A stretch of 64,000 bases of DNA from Balneolales bacterium (GCA_020832405.1 JAFIET010000005.1:1-64000); one strand, 5' to 3'; numbered from the stretch's first letter, positions 25,960 through 35,284 are shown. The notes: a model not told the origin generated them from the letters alone. Program-made: numbers and translations.

Positions 25960-27064
25960 GATGCCACCCGCCCACATACTGATAATAGGCAGCACAGGCG
26001 CCCTCGCTGCTCACCATAGGCGCGCCAAGCGGTGTTTCCGGTGTGCAGCCTGTGCCGAAATATTGACACTGTGCGGGTTTTATGAGCCCTTTCATTACTT
26101 CACCAGAACGGCACTGCTGCTGCTGCGCCGCCGTTGAAGCTGCCGGAAGCTCGGGGTTAATCCCGAATTTCTGAAAAGCATCAAATGCAGACCATACAGA
26201 CCTCAGCCTGAGGCCGCTTTCCGGAATTTCGCCTATTCCCCGCCACTCCCGCAAGCTCTTTTCAAAAACAGCATCCGCTGTTTTTATGGCAAAAGGGTTT
26301 CCTTCCGGATGAACGGCCCTGCGGTATTGATTTACGAGTTCTGCACGGCTGCTTTCAAGCAGCTCTGCTGCCGTGCAGATACCCTGAAGCAGATCGACCG
26401 GCTCGAAACCGGTAACCACAACCGGAACCTGCCAGCGTTTCACAAAGGGCTCATACACCTGCATACCAGTAACTGCACACACATGGCCTGCGGCTAAAAA
26501 AGCGTTTACCCGTGTTTCAGGGTCAGACATAATGGCGGTCATTGCAGGAGGCACAAGCACGTGAGCAGTGAGCAGGCTGTAGTTTTTGAGGCCGAGCTGA
26601 TGCGCCTGCAGCACCGAAAGCGCGTTGGCCGGTGCGGTTGTTTCGAAGCCGACCGCAAAAAAGACAACTTCCCGATCGGGCTGCTGCTGTGCCAGCTGCA
26701 CAGCTTCGTAGGGGGCGTACACCACGCGCACATCAGCTCCCTGTGCACGGGCCTGCAACAGGCTTCCGCTGCTGCCCGGTACCCGGAGCATATCCCCGAA
26801 TGAGCAAAGAATAACGTTATGATCGAGGGCCAGCGAAACAGCGGTATCAATATGGCTTACAGGTGTGACACAAACCGGACACCCGGGGCCGTGAATCATA
26901 CTGATTTCGGGTGGCAGCATGTCAAGGATACCGTGCCGTACAAGGCCGTGCGTCTGACCGCCGCAAACTTCCATGATGTGCCATTTTTTTGACACTGTTT
27001 TCCGGAGTCGCTCAAGGAGCCGTTTAACCAGCCGGGCATCACGGTATTCGGTGAGATGTTTCAT
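25949..27064 (-). CDS. hypD: Hydrogenase maturation protein HypD
   Basis: Fe-S protein that, with HypC, holds the Fe(CN)2CO unit during assembly. It has 371 residues with CGGQTH, GPGCPVCVTP and FFAVGFETTAPA, the three conserved blocks, and a Cys-containing C-terminal region for the [4Fe-4S] cluster (QCQYFGTGCTPE ... SSEGACAAYY). It overlaps hypC by four bases (ATGA) and hypE by eleven, so hypCDE forms one translationally coupled unit. Confidence 0.96.
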   Translation of the reverse strand: MKHLTEYRDARLVKRLLERLRKTVSKKWHIMEVCGGQTHGLVRHGILDMLPPEISMIHGPGCPVCVTPVSHIDTAVSLALDHNVILCSFGDMLRVPGSSGSLLQARAQGADVRVVYAPYEAVQLAQQQPDREVVFFAVGFETTAPANALSVLQAHQLGLKNYSLLTAHVLVPPAMTAIMSDPETRVNAFLAAGHVCAVTGMQVYEPFVKRWQVPVVVTGFEPVDLLQGICTAAELLESSRAELVNQYRRAVHPEGNPFAIKTADAVFEKSLREWRGIGEIPESGLRLRSVWSAFDAFQKFGINPELPAASTAAQQQQCRSGEVMKGLIKPAQCQYFGTGCTPETPLGAPMVSSEGACAAYYQYVGGWHHES

Positions 27065-27381
27065 GCCTGTGCGCTTTTTGGAGGAGCGGGCCGGGCTTTC
27101 TGAGGAGCCGGGGAGCCGGGCGCTTCTTCAGATTCAGGACCAAGTTCGTCGAGTTCACCAATTTGCTTGAGGTACCGGAAAGTTTCTTCCGCCTCTGCTT
27201 CATCAACAACACTTAGCGCCACACCAACATGTACGAGTACGTAATCGCCAGGCTGTGCCTGTGGCACGAAGCAGAGGTTTACATCACGGCGGATGCCACC
27301 AAATGACACTACGGCCGGCCGGTTAACTTCGTCGGCAACAGGCGAGACCGAAAGTACTTTTCCGGGAATGGCAAGACACAT
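27061..27381 (-). CDS. hypC: Hydrogenase assembly chaperone HypC
   Basis: Small chaperone binding HypD and the HoxH precursor. It starts MCLAIPGKV with the essential Cys2 and continues with the beta-barrel typical of HypC (VSFGGIRRDVNL, GDYVLVHVGVAL). It has 106 residues, longer than the usual 75-95 because of a Pro/Ala/Glu-rich tail after ELDELGPESE. It is the first gene of the block; the divergent xth lies upstream. Confidence 0.95.
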   Translation of the reverse strand: MCLAIPGKVLSVSPVADEVNRPAVVSFGGIRRDVNLCFVPQAQPGDYVLVHVGVALSVVDEAEAEETFRYLKQIGELDELGPESEEAPGSPAPQKARPAPPKSAQA

Positions 27382-27515
27382 AAGCGCTGAACTTTGTTGT
27401 GAGGGATAAAAAAGAAGGCACTTAAAACTGCTAAAAATCTAACCTGCATATCAGAATACTAAAAAAACATGAATTTGCACAGTGTAAATCTGTTTTGAGG
27501 TACGCTAAAGTCGGA

Positions 27516-27542
27516 AAGCTGTAAACCCCCGATTTACAGCTT
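27516..27542. promoter_or_regulatory. Perfect 10-bp inverted repeat between hypC and xth, candidate operator
   Basis: AAGCTGTAAA (27516-27525) is exactly complementary to TTTACAGCTT (27533-27542) around CCCCCGA. It lies in the divergent intergenic region, 135 bases before hypC and 118 before the xth start. A half-site-like GTGTAAATC occurs nearby at 27482-27490. There is no T run, so an operator is more likely than a terminator; the regulator is unknown. Confidence 0.4.
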
Positions 27543-27659
27543 CGGATGTAAGCCTGCCGGTTTCATCCTGTTTTCCGTAACTTGGCAAAAGTCTCTATCT
27601 TAAAAGCCTTCGGAGAAACCGATTTAAATTATTCAACAAGACTCAAAATAACCGTTAAA

Positions 27660-28433
27660 GTGGCGACCCTAAAAATCAGCACCTACAACGTAAACGGCAT
27701 CCGGGCAGCGGAGAAAAAAGGATTTTCGGACTGGGTGAAGGCATCCCAACCCGACATTATCTGCCTGCAGGAAACCAAGGCGCAGGAAGATCAGATTCCG
27801 GAGGAAATAGCTGCTTTGGGCTATCATGCGGGCTGGCACTCTGCGGAAAAAAAAGGGTATTCAGGCGTGGGCATTTTATCACGGACTGAGCCGGTACAGG
27901 TGCAGACAGGCATCGGGATCGACTGGATTGACTCCGAAGGCCGGGTGCTGATGCACGAGTACCCGGAGTGCCGCGTGCTTTCGCTGTACCTGCCAAGCGG
28001 CACAACCGGCGATGTGCGGCAGGAAGTGAAGATGCGCTTCCTCGATGTACTCAGCGATTTCGGCCGTGAGCTGCTCTCGGATGCCAAGCCCCTGGTGCTC
28101 TGCGGCGATTACAACATCGCCCACACGGAAATCGACATTCACGACCCGGTACGCAATAAAAACACCTCCGGCTTTTTGCCGGAAGAGCGGGCCTGGTTCA
28201 CCGATTTTCTGGCGCTGGGCTACAAAGATGTGTTCCGCGAGCTGAACCCGGAGCTGACCGATACCTACAGCTGGTGGTCGTACCGGGCGGCCTCCAAAAG
28301 CCGGAACAAAGGCTGGCGGCTGGATTATCAGCTCGGCAACGAAGCCATGATGGCCCGCGCAAAATCTGCGGAAATCGAGTTCGCGCAGGATATGAGCGAT
28401 CACGCGCCCGTATCTGTTGTTTACGAATTCTGA
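27660..28433 (+). CDS. xth: Exodeoxyribonuclease III (AP endonuclease)
   Basis: DNA repair enzyme that cleaves at abasic sites and removes 3' nucleotides. The EEP-fold motifs are intact: STYNVNGIRAA at the start, LQETK with the metal-binding Glu, GDYNIAHTEIDIHDP, and SDHAPV with the catalytic His at the end. 257 residues from the GTG at 27660, which puts the conserved LKISTYNVNG right at the N-terminus; a TTG at 27582 would add an unconserved 26 residues. gltX follows on the same strand. Confidence 0.93.
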   Translation: MATLKISTYNVNGIRAAEKKGFSDWVKASQPDIICLQETKAQEDQIPEEIAALGYHAGWHSAEKKGYSGVGILSRTEPVQVQTGIGIDWIDSEGRVLMHEYPECRVLSLYLPSGTTGDVRQEVKMRFLDVLSDFGRELLSDAKPLVLCGDYNIAHTEIDIHDPVRNKNTSGFLPEERAWFTDFLALGYKDVFRELNPELTDTYSWWSYRAASKSRNKGWRLDYQLGNEAMMARAKSAEIEFAQDMSDHAPVSVVYEF

Positions 28434-28493
28434 ACCGGGATCAGGCCCGGAACCGCATCACCCGAGAAAAACACCACCATTTAAAAAGCTGAT

Positions 28494-28519
28494 CTGCCCC
28501 GGCGCTAAGCGTTGGGCAG
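28494..28519 (+). other. Nested hairpin in the gltX leader
   Basis: CTGCCC (28494-28499) pairs with GGGCAG (28514-28519), and inside it CGCT pairs with AGCG around one A. It lies 28 bases before the gltX ATG. With no T run it is not a normal terminator; a translation- or stability-related role is possible. Confidence 0.3.
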
Positions 28520-28547
28520 GAAGCACATCCCCCGAAAAAAAATTACC

Positions 28548-30032
28548 ATGACTATTTCACAGGTTCGCGTTCGTTTCGCCCCCTCACCTACCGGCTGGCT
28601 GCACATTGGCGGCCTTCGTACGGCCCTTTACAATTACCTTTTTGCGCGCCGCAACGGCGGCACCTTCGTGCTTCGCATCGAAGATACCGACCAAAAGCGG
28701 TATGTGGAGGGCGCCGAAGCTGACATTCTTGAGAGCCTGCGCTGGGCAGGGCTTGAGGCCGATGAGGGTCCGGGCAGCAACGGCGGCTATGGCCCTTACC
28801 GGCAGAGCGAGCGCTCAGAGCTGTACCGCCGCTATGCCGCGCAGCTGGTGGAAAGCGGCCATGCCTACTATGCCTTTGATACGCAGGAAGAAATCGAGGC
28901 GGCGCGCGAAGCCGTGGGCGAGACTTTCAAGTATGACGCCATCACCCGGAATAAAATGAAAAACAGCCTCACGCTTTCAGAGGCCGAAGTACAGCTGCGG
29001 CTTTCTTCGGGTGAGCCTTACGTGATCCGGCTGATGGTGCCCGTAGGCGATACCGTAGCTTTTGAAGATATGGTGCGCGGCAAGGTGCGGTTTGAAGCTT
29101 CCGAAATTGATGATCAGGTGCTGATGAAATCCGACGGGCTGCCGACCTATCACCTGGCCAATGTGGTGGATGACCACGAGATGGGCATCACGCACGTGAT
29201 TCGCGGCGAGGAATGGCTGCCGAGTGCGCCTAAGCACATGCTGCTGTACCGGGCCTTCGGCTGGACCCCGCCTGTGATGGCGCACCTGCCGCTGATTATG
29301 TCGCCCGCGGGCGGTAAGCTGAGCAAGCGCAAAGCTGAGGAGCAGGGGATTATGGTGAACGTGCGGGATTACATTCAAAATCACTACGAAGCGCAGGCGC
29401 TGGTTAATTTCCTGGCTTTTCTGGGATGGAACCCCGGTGATGAGCGCGAGCTGTTTACCCTGGAAGAACTTTGTGAGGTTTTTGAGCTTGACCGGGTGAG
29501 TAAGTCAGGGGCTGTGTTCAATAACGACAAGCTGAGCTGGTACAATGCGCATTACCTGCGTGCCCGAAACCCGGAGGAGCTGCTTCCGGCGGCGCGCGCG
29601 GAGCTGGCAAAGCACGGCATGGAGGCCGGCGACGACGCCTTTCTTGCGGGTGCCATCGGTCTGTTGCTTGAGCGCATCGAAACCCTGGCTCAGCTGCCCG
29701 AAGCCGGCGCCTTCTTTTTTAAAGCACCCGAGCAGTATGATGAAAAAGCGGTGAAAAAAGCCTGGAAAGCGGATACAGCTGACCTCATAAACACTTACCT
29801 TGCCGAAATCAGCGGTTTAGGAGGCGCGGCTTTTGAGGCCGCAGCGCTGAAAGCAGCCCTGATGGCTGTGATTGAAAAAGCCGGTGTGGGTATGGGCAAG
29901 CTCATGCTTCCGGTTCGCCTGGCTGTTACAGGAGTTGGGGGCGGCCCGGATCTCTTCCAGACCATGCAGCTGCTGGGGCGAGAGGAAGTGCTGGGCCGTA
30001 TCGGATCCGCAGTACAAAAACTGGCTGATTAA
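28548..30032 (+). CDS. gltX: Glutamyl-tRNA synthetase
   Basis: Charges tRNA-Glu. The class I HIGH motif is in PSPTGWLHIGGLR, the KMSKS-type motif is KLSKR, and the protein has the normal 494 residues with an all-helical anticodon-binding C-terminus. Start is ATG 28548 (MTISQVRVRFAPSPTG); an in-frame TTG at 28512 is less likely. A YgjP-like gene starts 58 bases after the stop. Confidence 0.95.
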   Translation: MTISQVRVRFAPSPTGWLHIGGLRTALYNYLFARRNGGTFVLRIEDTDQKRYVEGAEADILESLRWAGLEADEGPGSNGGYGPYRQSERSELYRRYAAQLVESGHAYYAFDTQEEIEAAREAVGETFKYDAITRNKMKNSLTLSEAEVQLRLSSGEPYVIRLMVPVGDTVAFEDMVRGKVRFEASEIDDQVLMKSDGLPTYHLANVVDDHEMGITHVIRGEEWLPSAPKHMLLYRAFGWTPPVMAHLPLIMSPAGGKLSKRKAEEQGIMVNVRDYIQNHYEAQALVNFLAFLGWNPGDERELFTLEELCEVFELDRVSKSGAVFNNDKLSWYNAHYLRARNPEELLPAARAELAKHGMEAGDDAFLAGAIGLLLERIETLAQLPEAGAFFFKAPEQYDEKAVKKAWKADTADLINTYLAEISGLGGAAFEAAALKAALMAVIEKAGVGMGKLMLPVRLAVTGVGGGPDLFQTMQLLGREEVLGRIGSAVQKLAD

Positions 30033-30090
30033 TTCCTTATTTGCAGTGTGGCTGCGTGCAGCCGGGCTGCATAAAACCGAATCTGATGTT

Positions 30091-30792
30091 ATGGATCGAA
30101 AAGATGAGCTTACAGCAGCGGTTCGCTTTGTGCGCCGGAGCAACCAAAAATATATCCGCATCAGGGTAAAGCCTGATGAAGTAATTGTATCGGGGCCGTC
30201 GCGGGCATCGGAACGGGAGCTGAAGAATTTCTTCGAACAAAAGAAGGAGTGGGTGATAGAAAACCTTCAGAAGCTGAATCAGCGCAAGGAGCAGACCGGC
30301 GCCCTGAACCGCTTTGATGAAGGTTTCCTGCTGTATGGGGGCGAATGGGTGCCGGTTGACATCACTAAAAACGAGCCCCGAACCCGTATTACATTTGAAA
30401 ACGGCCGCTTCAAAATAAACGTAAGCAAATACGAGAAACCTGATGCAGCCCTGTTTTCATGGATTTATTCGAACTGGGCTGTAAGCGAAATCGGGCAGCG
30501 TTTCTCGGAAATTGCATCCCAATACAACTTTAAGGTCGGCAGGGTTACCATCCGCAATCAGCGGACAAAATGGGGCAGCTGCTCGGGGAAAGGCAACATC
30601 AACCTGAACTGGCGGCTCATAAAATGCCCGCGCTTTGTGCAGGATTATATTTTTATACACGAGCTTTGCCATCTCAGGCATCTGAACCACAGCCCGGAGT
30701 ATTGGGCACTGGTCGATTCTTTATACCCCCGCCGCGCTGAGGCTGAGCGCTGGCTAAAAATACACGGTCCGCTCGCGTTTCAGGATCCCTGA
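30091..30792 (+). CDS. YgjP-like (DUF45) zinc metallopeptidase-fold protein
   Basis: A 233-residue protein of the YgjP/WLM-like metallopeptidase group. The zinc signature is HELCHLRHLNHSPEYW with a downstream Trp, and the strand KWGSCSGKGNINLNWRL before it is diagnostic. Family members occur near restriction or housekeeping genes; the substrate is unknown. I choose the ATG at 30091; the open frame reaches into gltX in another frame, which is not coding. It converges with the methyltransferase gene 26 bases away. Confidence 0.88.
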   Translation: MDRKDELTAAVRFVRRSNQKYIRIRVKPDEVIVSGPSRASERELKNFFEQKKEWVIENLQKLNQRKEQTGALNRFDEGFLLYGGEWVPVDITKNEPRTRITFENGRFKINVSKYEKPDAALFSWIYSNWAVSEIGQRFSEIASQYNFKVGRVTIRNQRTKWGSCSGKGNINLNWRLIKCPRFVQDYIFIHELCHLRHLNHSPEYWALVDSLYPRRAEAERWLKIHGPLAFQDP

Positions 30793-30818
30793 AGCTTGCA
30801 GAACAAAGAAAGCGCTGA

Positions 30819-31457
30819 TCAGGCCGTGAGCATAAACCGGGGCTTGGCCGGCTGTTTTTTTCTGCGCGGTTTCTGAGGCTGCAGCAGTGCCGTTTCCTGA
30901 CCGATTCTCAGGGTAAAAAGCTGGGCCGGCGGGAAGTTCCGCAGCACAAAAGTGCGGTCGATGCTGAAGCGGCTTACGAGTTCTTTCTCGTATTTGCACC
31001 TGAAGTGATTGAAGTTCACATACTTGTAGTAGGAAATAAAACCGCCGGGTTTGCACAGCTTTAATTTTTGCTCCCACATGCCTTTGCTTACTTCTTCAGG
31101 GATGCTTTCGTAGGGGATGCTCGAAAAAATATAATCGTAGGGCTTGCCGGGGCTGAATTCCAGCAGGTCGGTATAGTGTACCTGCATATTCGGATGGCTG
31201 AACTCCCGGCGAAGCATCCGGCAAAAATGAGGATTGATCTCAACCAGATCCAGCGAATCTTCCGGTCTTAAAACTTTCAGGATCGCTTTTGTGAGGGTGC
31301 CTGTGCCGGGCCCGAGCTCAAGAATGCGCAGGGGGCGCTTTGTTTTTTGTACCTGTTCGGCGAGAAACCGTACCATATCGCTGCAAAGATATTTGGAACT
31401 TGGGGCAACTGCCCCTGTTTTCCGGATATCTCTAATGAAGTACAAAATCGGATTCAA
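30819..31457 (-). CDS. Class I SAM-dependent methyltransferase, PmtA/KsgA-like
   Basis: A 212-residue methyltransferase. The SAM site is LELGPGTGTLTKAIL, with the acidic ribose contact in LVEIN and the post-strand 4 motif IFSSIPYESIP. The start (FIRDIRKTGAVAPSSKYL) matches the phosphatidylethanolamine/phospholipid N-methyltransferase-like group that also resembles rRNA adenine dimethylases. Lipid methylation is the better guess, but the substrate is not proven. The C-terminus is very basic (PRRKKQPAK). Confidence 0.78.
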   Translation of the reverse strand: MNPILYFIRDIRKTGAVAPSSKYLCSDMVRFLAEQVQKTKRPLRILELGPGTGTLTKAILKVLRPEDSLDLVEINPHFCRMLRREFSHPNMQVHYTDLLEFSPGKPYDYIFSSIPYESIPEEVSKGMWEQKLKLCKPGGFISYYKYVNFNHFRCKYEKELVSRFSIDRTFVLRNFPPAQLFTLRIGQETALLQPQKPRRKKQPAKPRFMLTA

Positions 31458-31495
31458 AGCGACGCTGTTTCGTTGATATTTTGCTGGGCTAAAAA

Positions 31496-31536
31496 TGGTG
31501 ATGGGTTGATTATAATGATTTATACTTCCATCACCA
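31496..31536 (-). terminator. Stem-loop downstream of porX
   Basis: TGGTGATGG (31496-31504) pairs with CCATCACCA (31528-31536). In the minus direction it follows the porX stop by 53 bases and is succeeded by ATTTTT. The loop is long (23 bases), so the terminator call is moderate. Confidence 0.5.
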
Positions 31537-31588
31537 ATTTATTTATGGCATCACACAACCAGCGGACTGCGGGGTATGGTCTGCTTTT

Positions 31589-33142
31589 TTACTTTTTGGG
31601 GGTAAGAACGGATACCGGCAGTATCATCTCTTCCATAGATGCGCCCCCGTGCTGAAACGTATCTTTGTATTTATTCTGGAAACGGTGATAGTTGGTCGGG
31701 TACACAAAAAAGTAATCTTCTTTTGCGATGATGTAGTTCGTGCTCGAGTTGATGCGCGGCAGCCGGAAATCATCCGGGTTATCCACAATGATGGCCGCGT
31801 TTTTGTCGGCCTTGAGGTGCCGCCCGAATTTATAGCGCAGGCTTGTGGAGGTGTTCCGGTCGCCCAGCACTTTGGTATCGCGAAGGGCGCGCACCGAGCC
31901 GTGATCGGTGGTGATTACGATGCGAACATTTTTCGAACTCAGATCGCGTAAAATTTGCAGCAGGTTTGAATGCTGAAACCAGGTTTTGGCAAGCGACCGG
32001 AAGGCGGGTACATCGGGGGCAATTTCCTTCATTACATCCGAATCAGAGCGGTAGTGAACGAGGGTATCCACAAAATTAAAGACGAAAGCATTAAAAGGAT
32101 GCTGTACGTAATTCATGATGCGGTCTGCTATTCTTTTCCCCTCTTCCTTGTGGAGCACTTTTTCGTAACGGGGTTCAAAATTGTGGCCCAGCCTGTGAAG
32201 CTGTTCACGCAGCAGGTCGGGTTCGTCCTGATTGAGGGATGACTCATCGCCTTCCGCATTTCGCCAGTACTGAGGGTAGTGTTTTTCGATATCGGCGGGA
32301 TAGAGCCCGGCGAAAATAGCGTTTCGGGAGTAGGGTGTAGCGGTAGGAAGAATAGAGTAATAAAAATCAGTTTCGATGTGGTAAAACTCGCTGAGTAACC
32401 GTTCAAAAACCAGCCACTGATCGTAGCGCATGCAATCGATGATGAATAAAAAATTGCTGTCGTAGCTGCCGCCAATGTGAGGATGGATATACTCTTTGAT
32501 GATATCGACCGACAGCAGCGGGCGTTCGTTGGCTTCTTTGGTGAGCCAGTACTGATATTCGCTGTCGATGAATTTCCCGAATTCTGTGTTTGCCTGCTGC
32601 ATTTGATCGTAGAGCACCTGTAGCAGGCCTTCGTCGGTTTTTTCAAGCTCAAGCTCCCAGCCGGTAAGCGCGCTGTAAATGGAAATCCATTCCGACCAGT
32701 CCGGCCGGCTTTGTATTTGTGCGCTGATGCTCTGAAAGCTCTGAAGATAACTCTGTGCCGATTTCTCGTTGCTGAGCCTTTTTTGATCTAAAATGCGCTT
32801 TATGGTAAGCAGAATCTGATTTGGGTTTACCGGCTTAATGAGGTAATCTGCAATTTTAAACCCTATGGCATCCTCCATGATAAACTCCTCCTCGCTTTTG
32901 GTAATCATTACTACAGGAAGCTGCGGGTTTATTTTTTTGATTTTGCTCAGGGTTGTGAGCCCGTCCATACCGGGCATTTGTTCATCTAAAAAAACAAGAT
33001 TAAAAACTTCTTTTTGTACCAGGGTGATGGCATCTTCTCCGTTGGTTACCGGTACCATTTCGAAGCCTTTTTTTTCTAAAAACATGATGTGCGGCTTCAG
33101 CCGGTCGATTTCGTCGTCGGCCCATAAAATGCGAATACTCAT
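31589..33142 (-). CDS. porX: PorX: response regulator with PglZ (alkaline-phosphatase-like) output domain
   Basis: A 517-residue two-domain regulator of type IX secretion. Residues 1 to about 120 are a receiver domain: acidic pair Asp9/Asp10/Glu11, phospho-acceptor Asp53 in [11 protein letters not shown], and conserved Lys82 in ITKSEE. Residues from about 200 to the end form a PglZ/alkaline-phosphatase fold: [11 protein letters not shown] with the first metal ligand and nucleophile region, [10 protein letters not shown], and ITTDHGSV as the second metal site. This architecture is that of PorX, which acts with the PorY kinase and SigP in Porphyromonas and hydrolyses nucleotide second messengers. 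The partner kinase is not in the window. Confidence 0.93.
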   Translation of the reverse strand: MSIRILWADDEIDRLKPHIMFLEKKGFEMVPVTNGEDAITLVQKEVFNLVFLDEQMPGMDGLTTLSKIKKINPQLPVVMITKSEEEFIMEDAIGFKIADYLIKPVNPNQILLTIKRILDQKRLSNEKSAQSYLQSFQSISAQIQSRPDWSEWISIYSALTGWELELEKTDEGLLQVLYDQMQQANTEFGKFIDSEYQYWLTKEANERPLLSVDIIKEYIHPHIGGSYDSNFLFIIDCMRYDQWLVFERLLSEFYHIETDFYYSILPTATPYSRNAIFAGLYPADIEKHYPQYWRNAEGDESSLNQDEPDLLREQLHRLGHNFEPRYEKVLHKEEGKRIADRIMNYVQHPFNAFVFNFVDTLVHYRSDSDVMKEIAPDVPAFRSLAKTWFQHSNLLQILRDLSSKNVRIVITTDHGSVRALRDTKVLGDRNTSTSLRYKFGRHLKADKNAAIIVDNPDDFRLPRINSSTNYIIAKEDYFFVYPTNYHRFQNKYKDTFQHGGASMEEMILPVSVLTPKK

Positions 33143-33165
33143 TGATGAATCAGTTTTAATTTAGT

Positions 33166-33828
33166 TTAACTGTCGGATTGTGTTGTGATGTAATCTTTGA
33201 TAGCTTCGAAACGGGCCTGACCTATACCTCGTACATTTTTTATTTCACTGATGTCTTCAAAAGGGCCGTTTTCATTACGATACTCAATTATACGGGCAGC
33301 AATCGCAGGCCCGATTCCCGGCAGTTTAACAAGCTCTTCGGCATCGGCAGTGTTAATATTGATTCTGGATTCAGGTGTAAGTGCTGTTTCCGTATTGGTT
33401 GATGATGCACGCGATGTTTCAGCATGAGCAGCCATAGTCGTGGCTGTGGCTGTAGCGGCTTCCGTTCTGACAGCCGCTGCGGGGGAGGCGGTAGGCTGGG
33501 CTGCCAAAGAAAGCTGATCTGAGCTCTGCTTTTCACTGGCATTGCCTGAATTAAGCTCATGTTCGTAAGCTGAGCCCGAAATCTGCTGCTGTGATTGCGG
33601 GTAATATCGGGCCATTATTTCCTGGTGCGCATTGTCACGTGCCTGAACCCGTTCATGAAAATCAGCGATGATCTCCTGATAATAGTCTTCGGAAAATGCC
33701 GGTGCCGGATGGTAAAGCTGATTGATGGTTAATAGCAGTACAAATGCTCCCCCAAGGGCGAGCACCCCCAGCCTTTCATAATAGGTTATCTGAAGGCGGT
33801 CTGTTAAAAAGTAGAGAAACCGTTTCAT
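33166..33828 (-). CDS. Membrane-anchored ComEA-like helix-hairpin-helix protein
   Basis: A 220-residue protein. A short cytoplasmic start, one transmembrane helix (LGVLALGGAFVLLLTINQLY, about 20-40), a low-complexity Ala/Thr/Ser linker (about 90-150), then a double helix-hairpin-helix (INTADAEELVKLPGIG ... EIKNVRGIGQARFEAIKDYI). The HhH pair binds DNA backbone nonspecifically. In many bacteria such proteins (ComEA) capture DNA for uptake; whether that holds here is unknown. It lies 23 bases upstream of porX and may be co-transcribed. Confidence 0.82.
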   Translation of the reverse strand: MKRFLYFLTDRLQITYYERLGVLALGGAFVLLLTINQLYHPAPAFSEDYYQEIIADFHERVQARDNAHQEIMARYYPQSQQQISGSAYEHELNSGNASEKQSSDQLSLAAQPTASPAAAVRTEAATATATTMAAHAETSRASSTNTETALTPESRININTADAEELVKLPGIGPAIAARIIEYRNENGPFEDISEIKNVRGIGQARFEAIKDYITTQSDS

Positions 33829-34049
33829 AGAAGTCAGTCGTCTGTGTTAGGCCGCGCTGTAGAGCGAAAATAAATGAGGCGGCTAAGGTTGGGATATGCA
33901 GGATATTAAGTTCCTATTTAATTAAATTTGGGCTAAAATGCACATTATTTTTTAAAACAGTTCTGCTGCCATCAGGCCGGCAGGCAGTACCCGGAACAGG
34001 AAGAGTCCTTATTTTATTCTCAAAAAAATATTAATCCGCATCTCAGCTA

Positions 34050-34874
34050 ATGACAACAAGCAGCAGACCTGCAACGGGTGAACATCTTATAAGTATAGGC
34101 CGGCAACAGGTCAGAATTCGTGTGTTTGGAGAGACGGGCGGCAAAGCAATTCTTTTTTTGCATGGCTGGGGCTGTAGTGCTGATACTATGTCGGGCCTGG
34201 CATCCTCTTTGGGACCCGGTTTTTATGTGGTACTTCCGGATTTTCCGGGTTTTGGCAAAACACCGCCACCTGCGCAGGCTTGGGATGTTTCGGATTACGG
34301 CACATTTGTTATGCAACTCAAAGAAAAGGTTTTTGGGAATGATATTATTGCTGTGCTTGCCCATTCGTTCGGGGCACGTGTTATGCTAAAGCTGCTTGCA
34401 GCGCCTGAGTATGCAGGAGCCTTTGGGCAGATATTACTTACCGGCGGCGCAGGAATGAAGCCAAAACGCAGCTGGCGCTACTATTACCGAACAGCTTTAG
34501 CAAAAGTGCTGAAGACACCGTTTCAGCTGCTGCCTGCTGCTTTACGTGAGCAGGGCCTTTCACGATTGCGCAAAACAGCTGTTTGGAGATCGCTGGGCTC
34601 GTCGGAGTACAGTCAGCTAAGCGGGGTTATGCGCGAAATATTTGTAAAAACAGTTCGGGAATACCTGGAACCCTGCCTTCCTGAGATAGAACATGAGGTT
34701 CTGCTTGTTTGGGGCCTGAATGATGATGCAACCCCGCTATATCAGGCTGAAAGAATGGAGAAGGGTCTTAAAAAGGGTGTGCTTATAAAAATAGAATCAG
34801 CCGGACATTACGCATTCTTAGATAAGCCACAGCAGTTTGCAGCCATAGCAAAAGCTTATTTTGAAAGTAAATAA
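34050..34874 (+). CDS. Alpha/beta-hydrolase
   Basis: A 274-residue soluble hydrolase. The oxyanion strand is LFLHGWG, the nucleophile elbow is LAHSFGA, the acid is Asp in LNDDATP and the base is His in AGHYAFLD, so the Ser-Asp-His triad is intact. A helical cap with basic residues follows the nucleophile. Substrate unknown. It stands alone, with a divergent HhH gene upstream. Confidence 0.85.
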   Translation: MTTSSRPATGEHLISIGRQQVRIRVFGETGGKAILFLHGWGCSADTMSGLASSLGPGFYVVLPDFPGFGKTPPPAQAWDVSDYGTFVMQLKEKVFGNDIIAVLAHSFGARVMLKLLAAPEYAGAFGQILLTGGAGMKPKRSWRYYYRTALAKVLKTPFQLLPAALREQGLSRLRKTAVWRSLGSSEYSQLSGVMREIFVKTVREYLEPCLPEIEHEVLLVWGLNDDATPLYQAERMEKGLKKGVLIKIESAGHYAFLDKPQQFAAIAKAYFESK

Positions 34875-35284
34875 GCCATTTTTCCAATGCAGTAATCCCG
34901 CATTTGGGTTGCACAGGGCTTCAGTTAAGCCACAAAAACAAGTGTGAGAAGCACACTGCTGTGAGATAGTCGTAAATTTTACAAAAAAAAGTGTTTAGCC
35001 CTGAGATAATCCCGCTTTTTTTTAGTTATAATAGTTTAAGGATAGTGCATTCAAAGCTGATTTACCGGACTCACAAAAACACATTATCCTTGAATTATTT
35101 GCAAGCCAGACAATAAGATCGTGTTTACTTACGCTTAGGGCCGACTTTCATAACAGTATAACATTCGCCTGTGCATACTGTGAATTGTTAGGAACAAAGT
35201 GAAAGCCGGCGGTATGATTTACACGACAAAATTGCTTGAAAACATTGCCTCAATCGTTGTCCAAATCAAAGGAGACTGATAATA
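34875..35284. other. Gene-free A/T-rich region before the GNAT gene
   Basis: No supported gene on either strand. It has an A/T-rich segment (35010-35045, TTTTTTTTAGTTATAATAGTT) that could be a promoter, and AAAGGAG at 35268-35274, which is the ribosome-binding site of the following gene. Nothing else stands out. Confidence 0.45.

Noticed and set aside
25949-27064. Possible loss of cysteines in HypD
   Set aside because: The C-terminal Cys pattern (QCQYFGTGCTPE and GACAAYY) and the catalytic CGGQTH and GPGCPVC blocks look like ordinary HypD.
29872-30090. Longer start for the YgjP-like gene inside gltX
   Set aside because: The extra 73 codons overlap the gltX end in a different frame and show no family similarity; ATG 30091 fits the gene.
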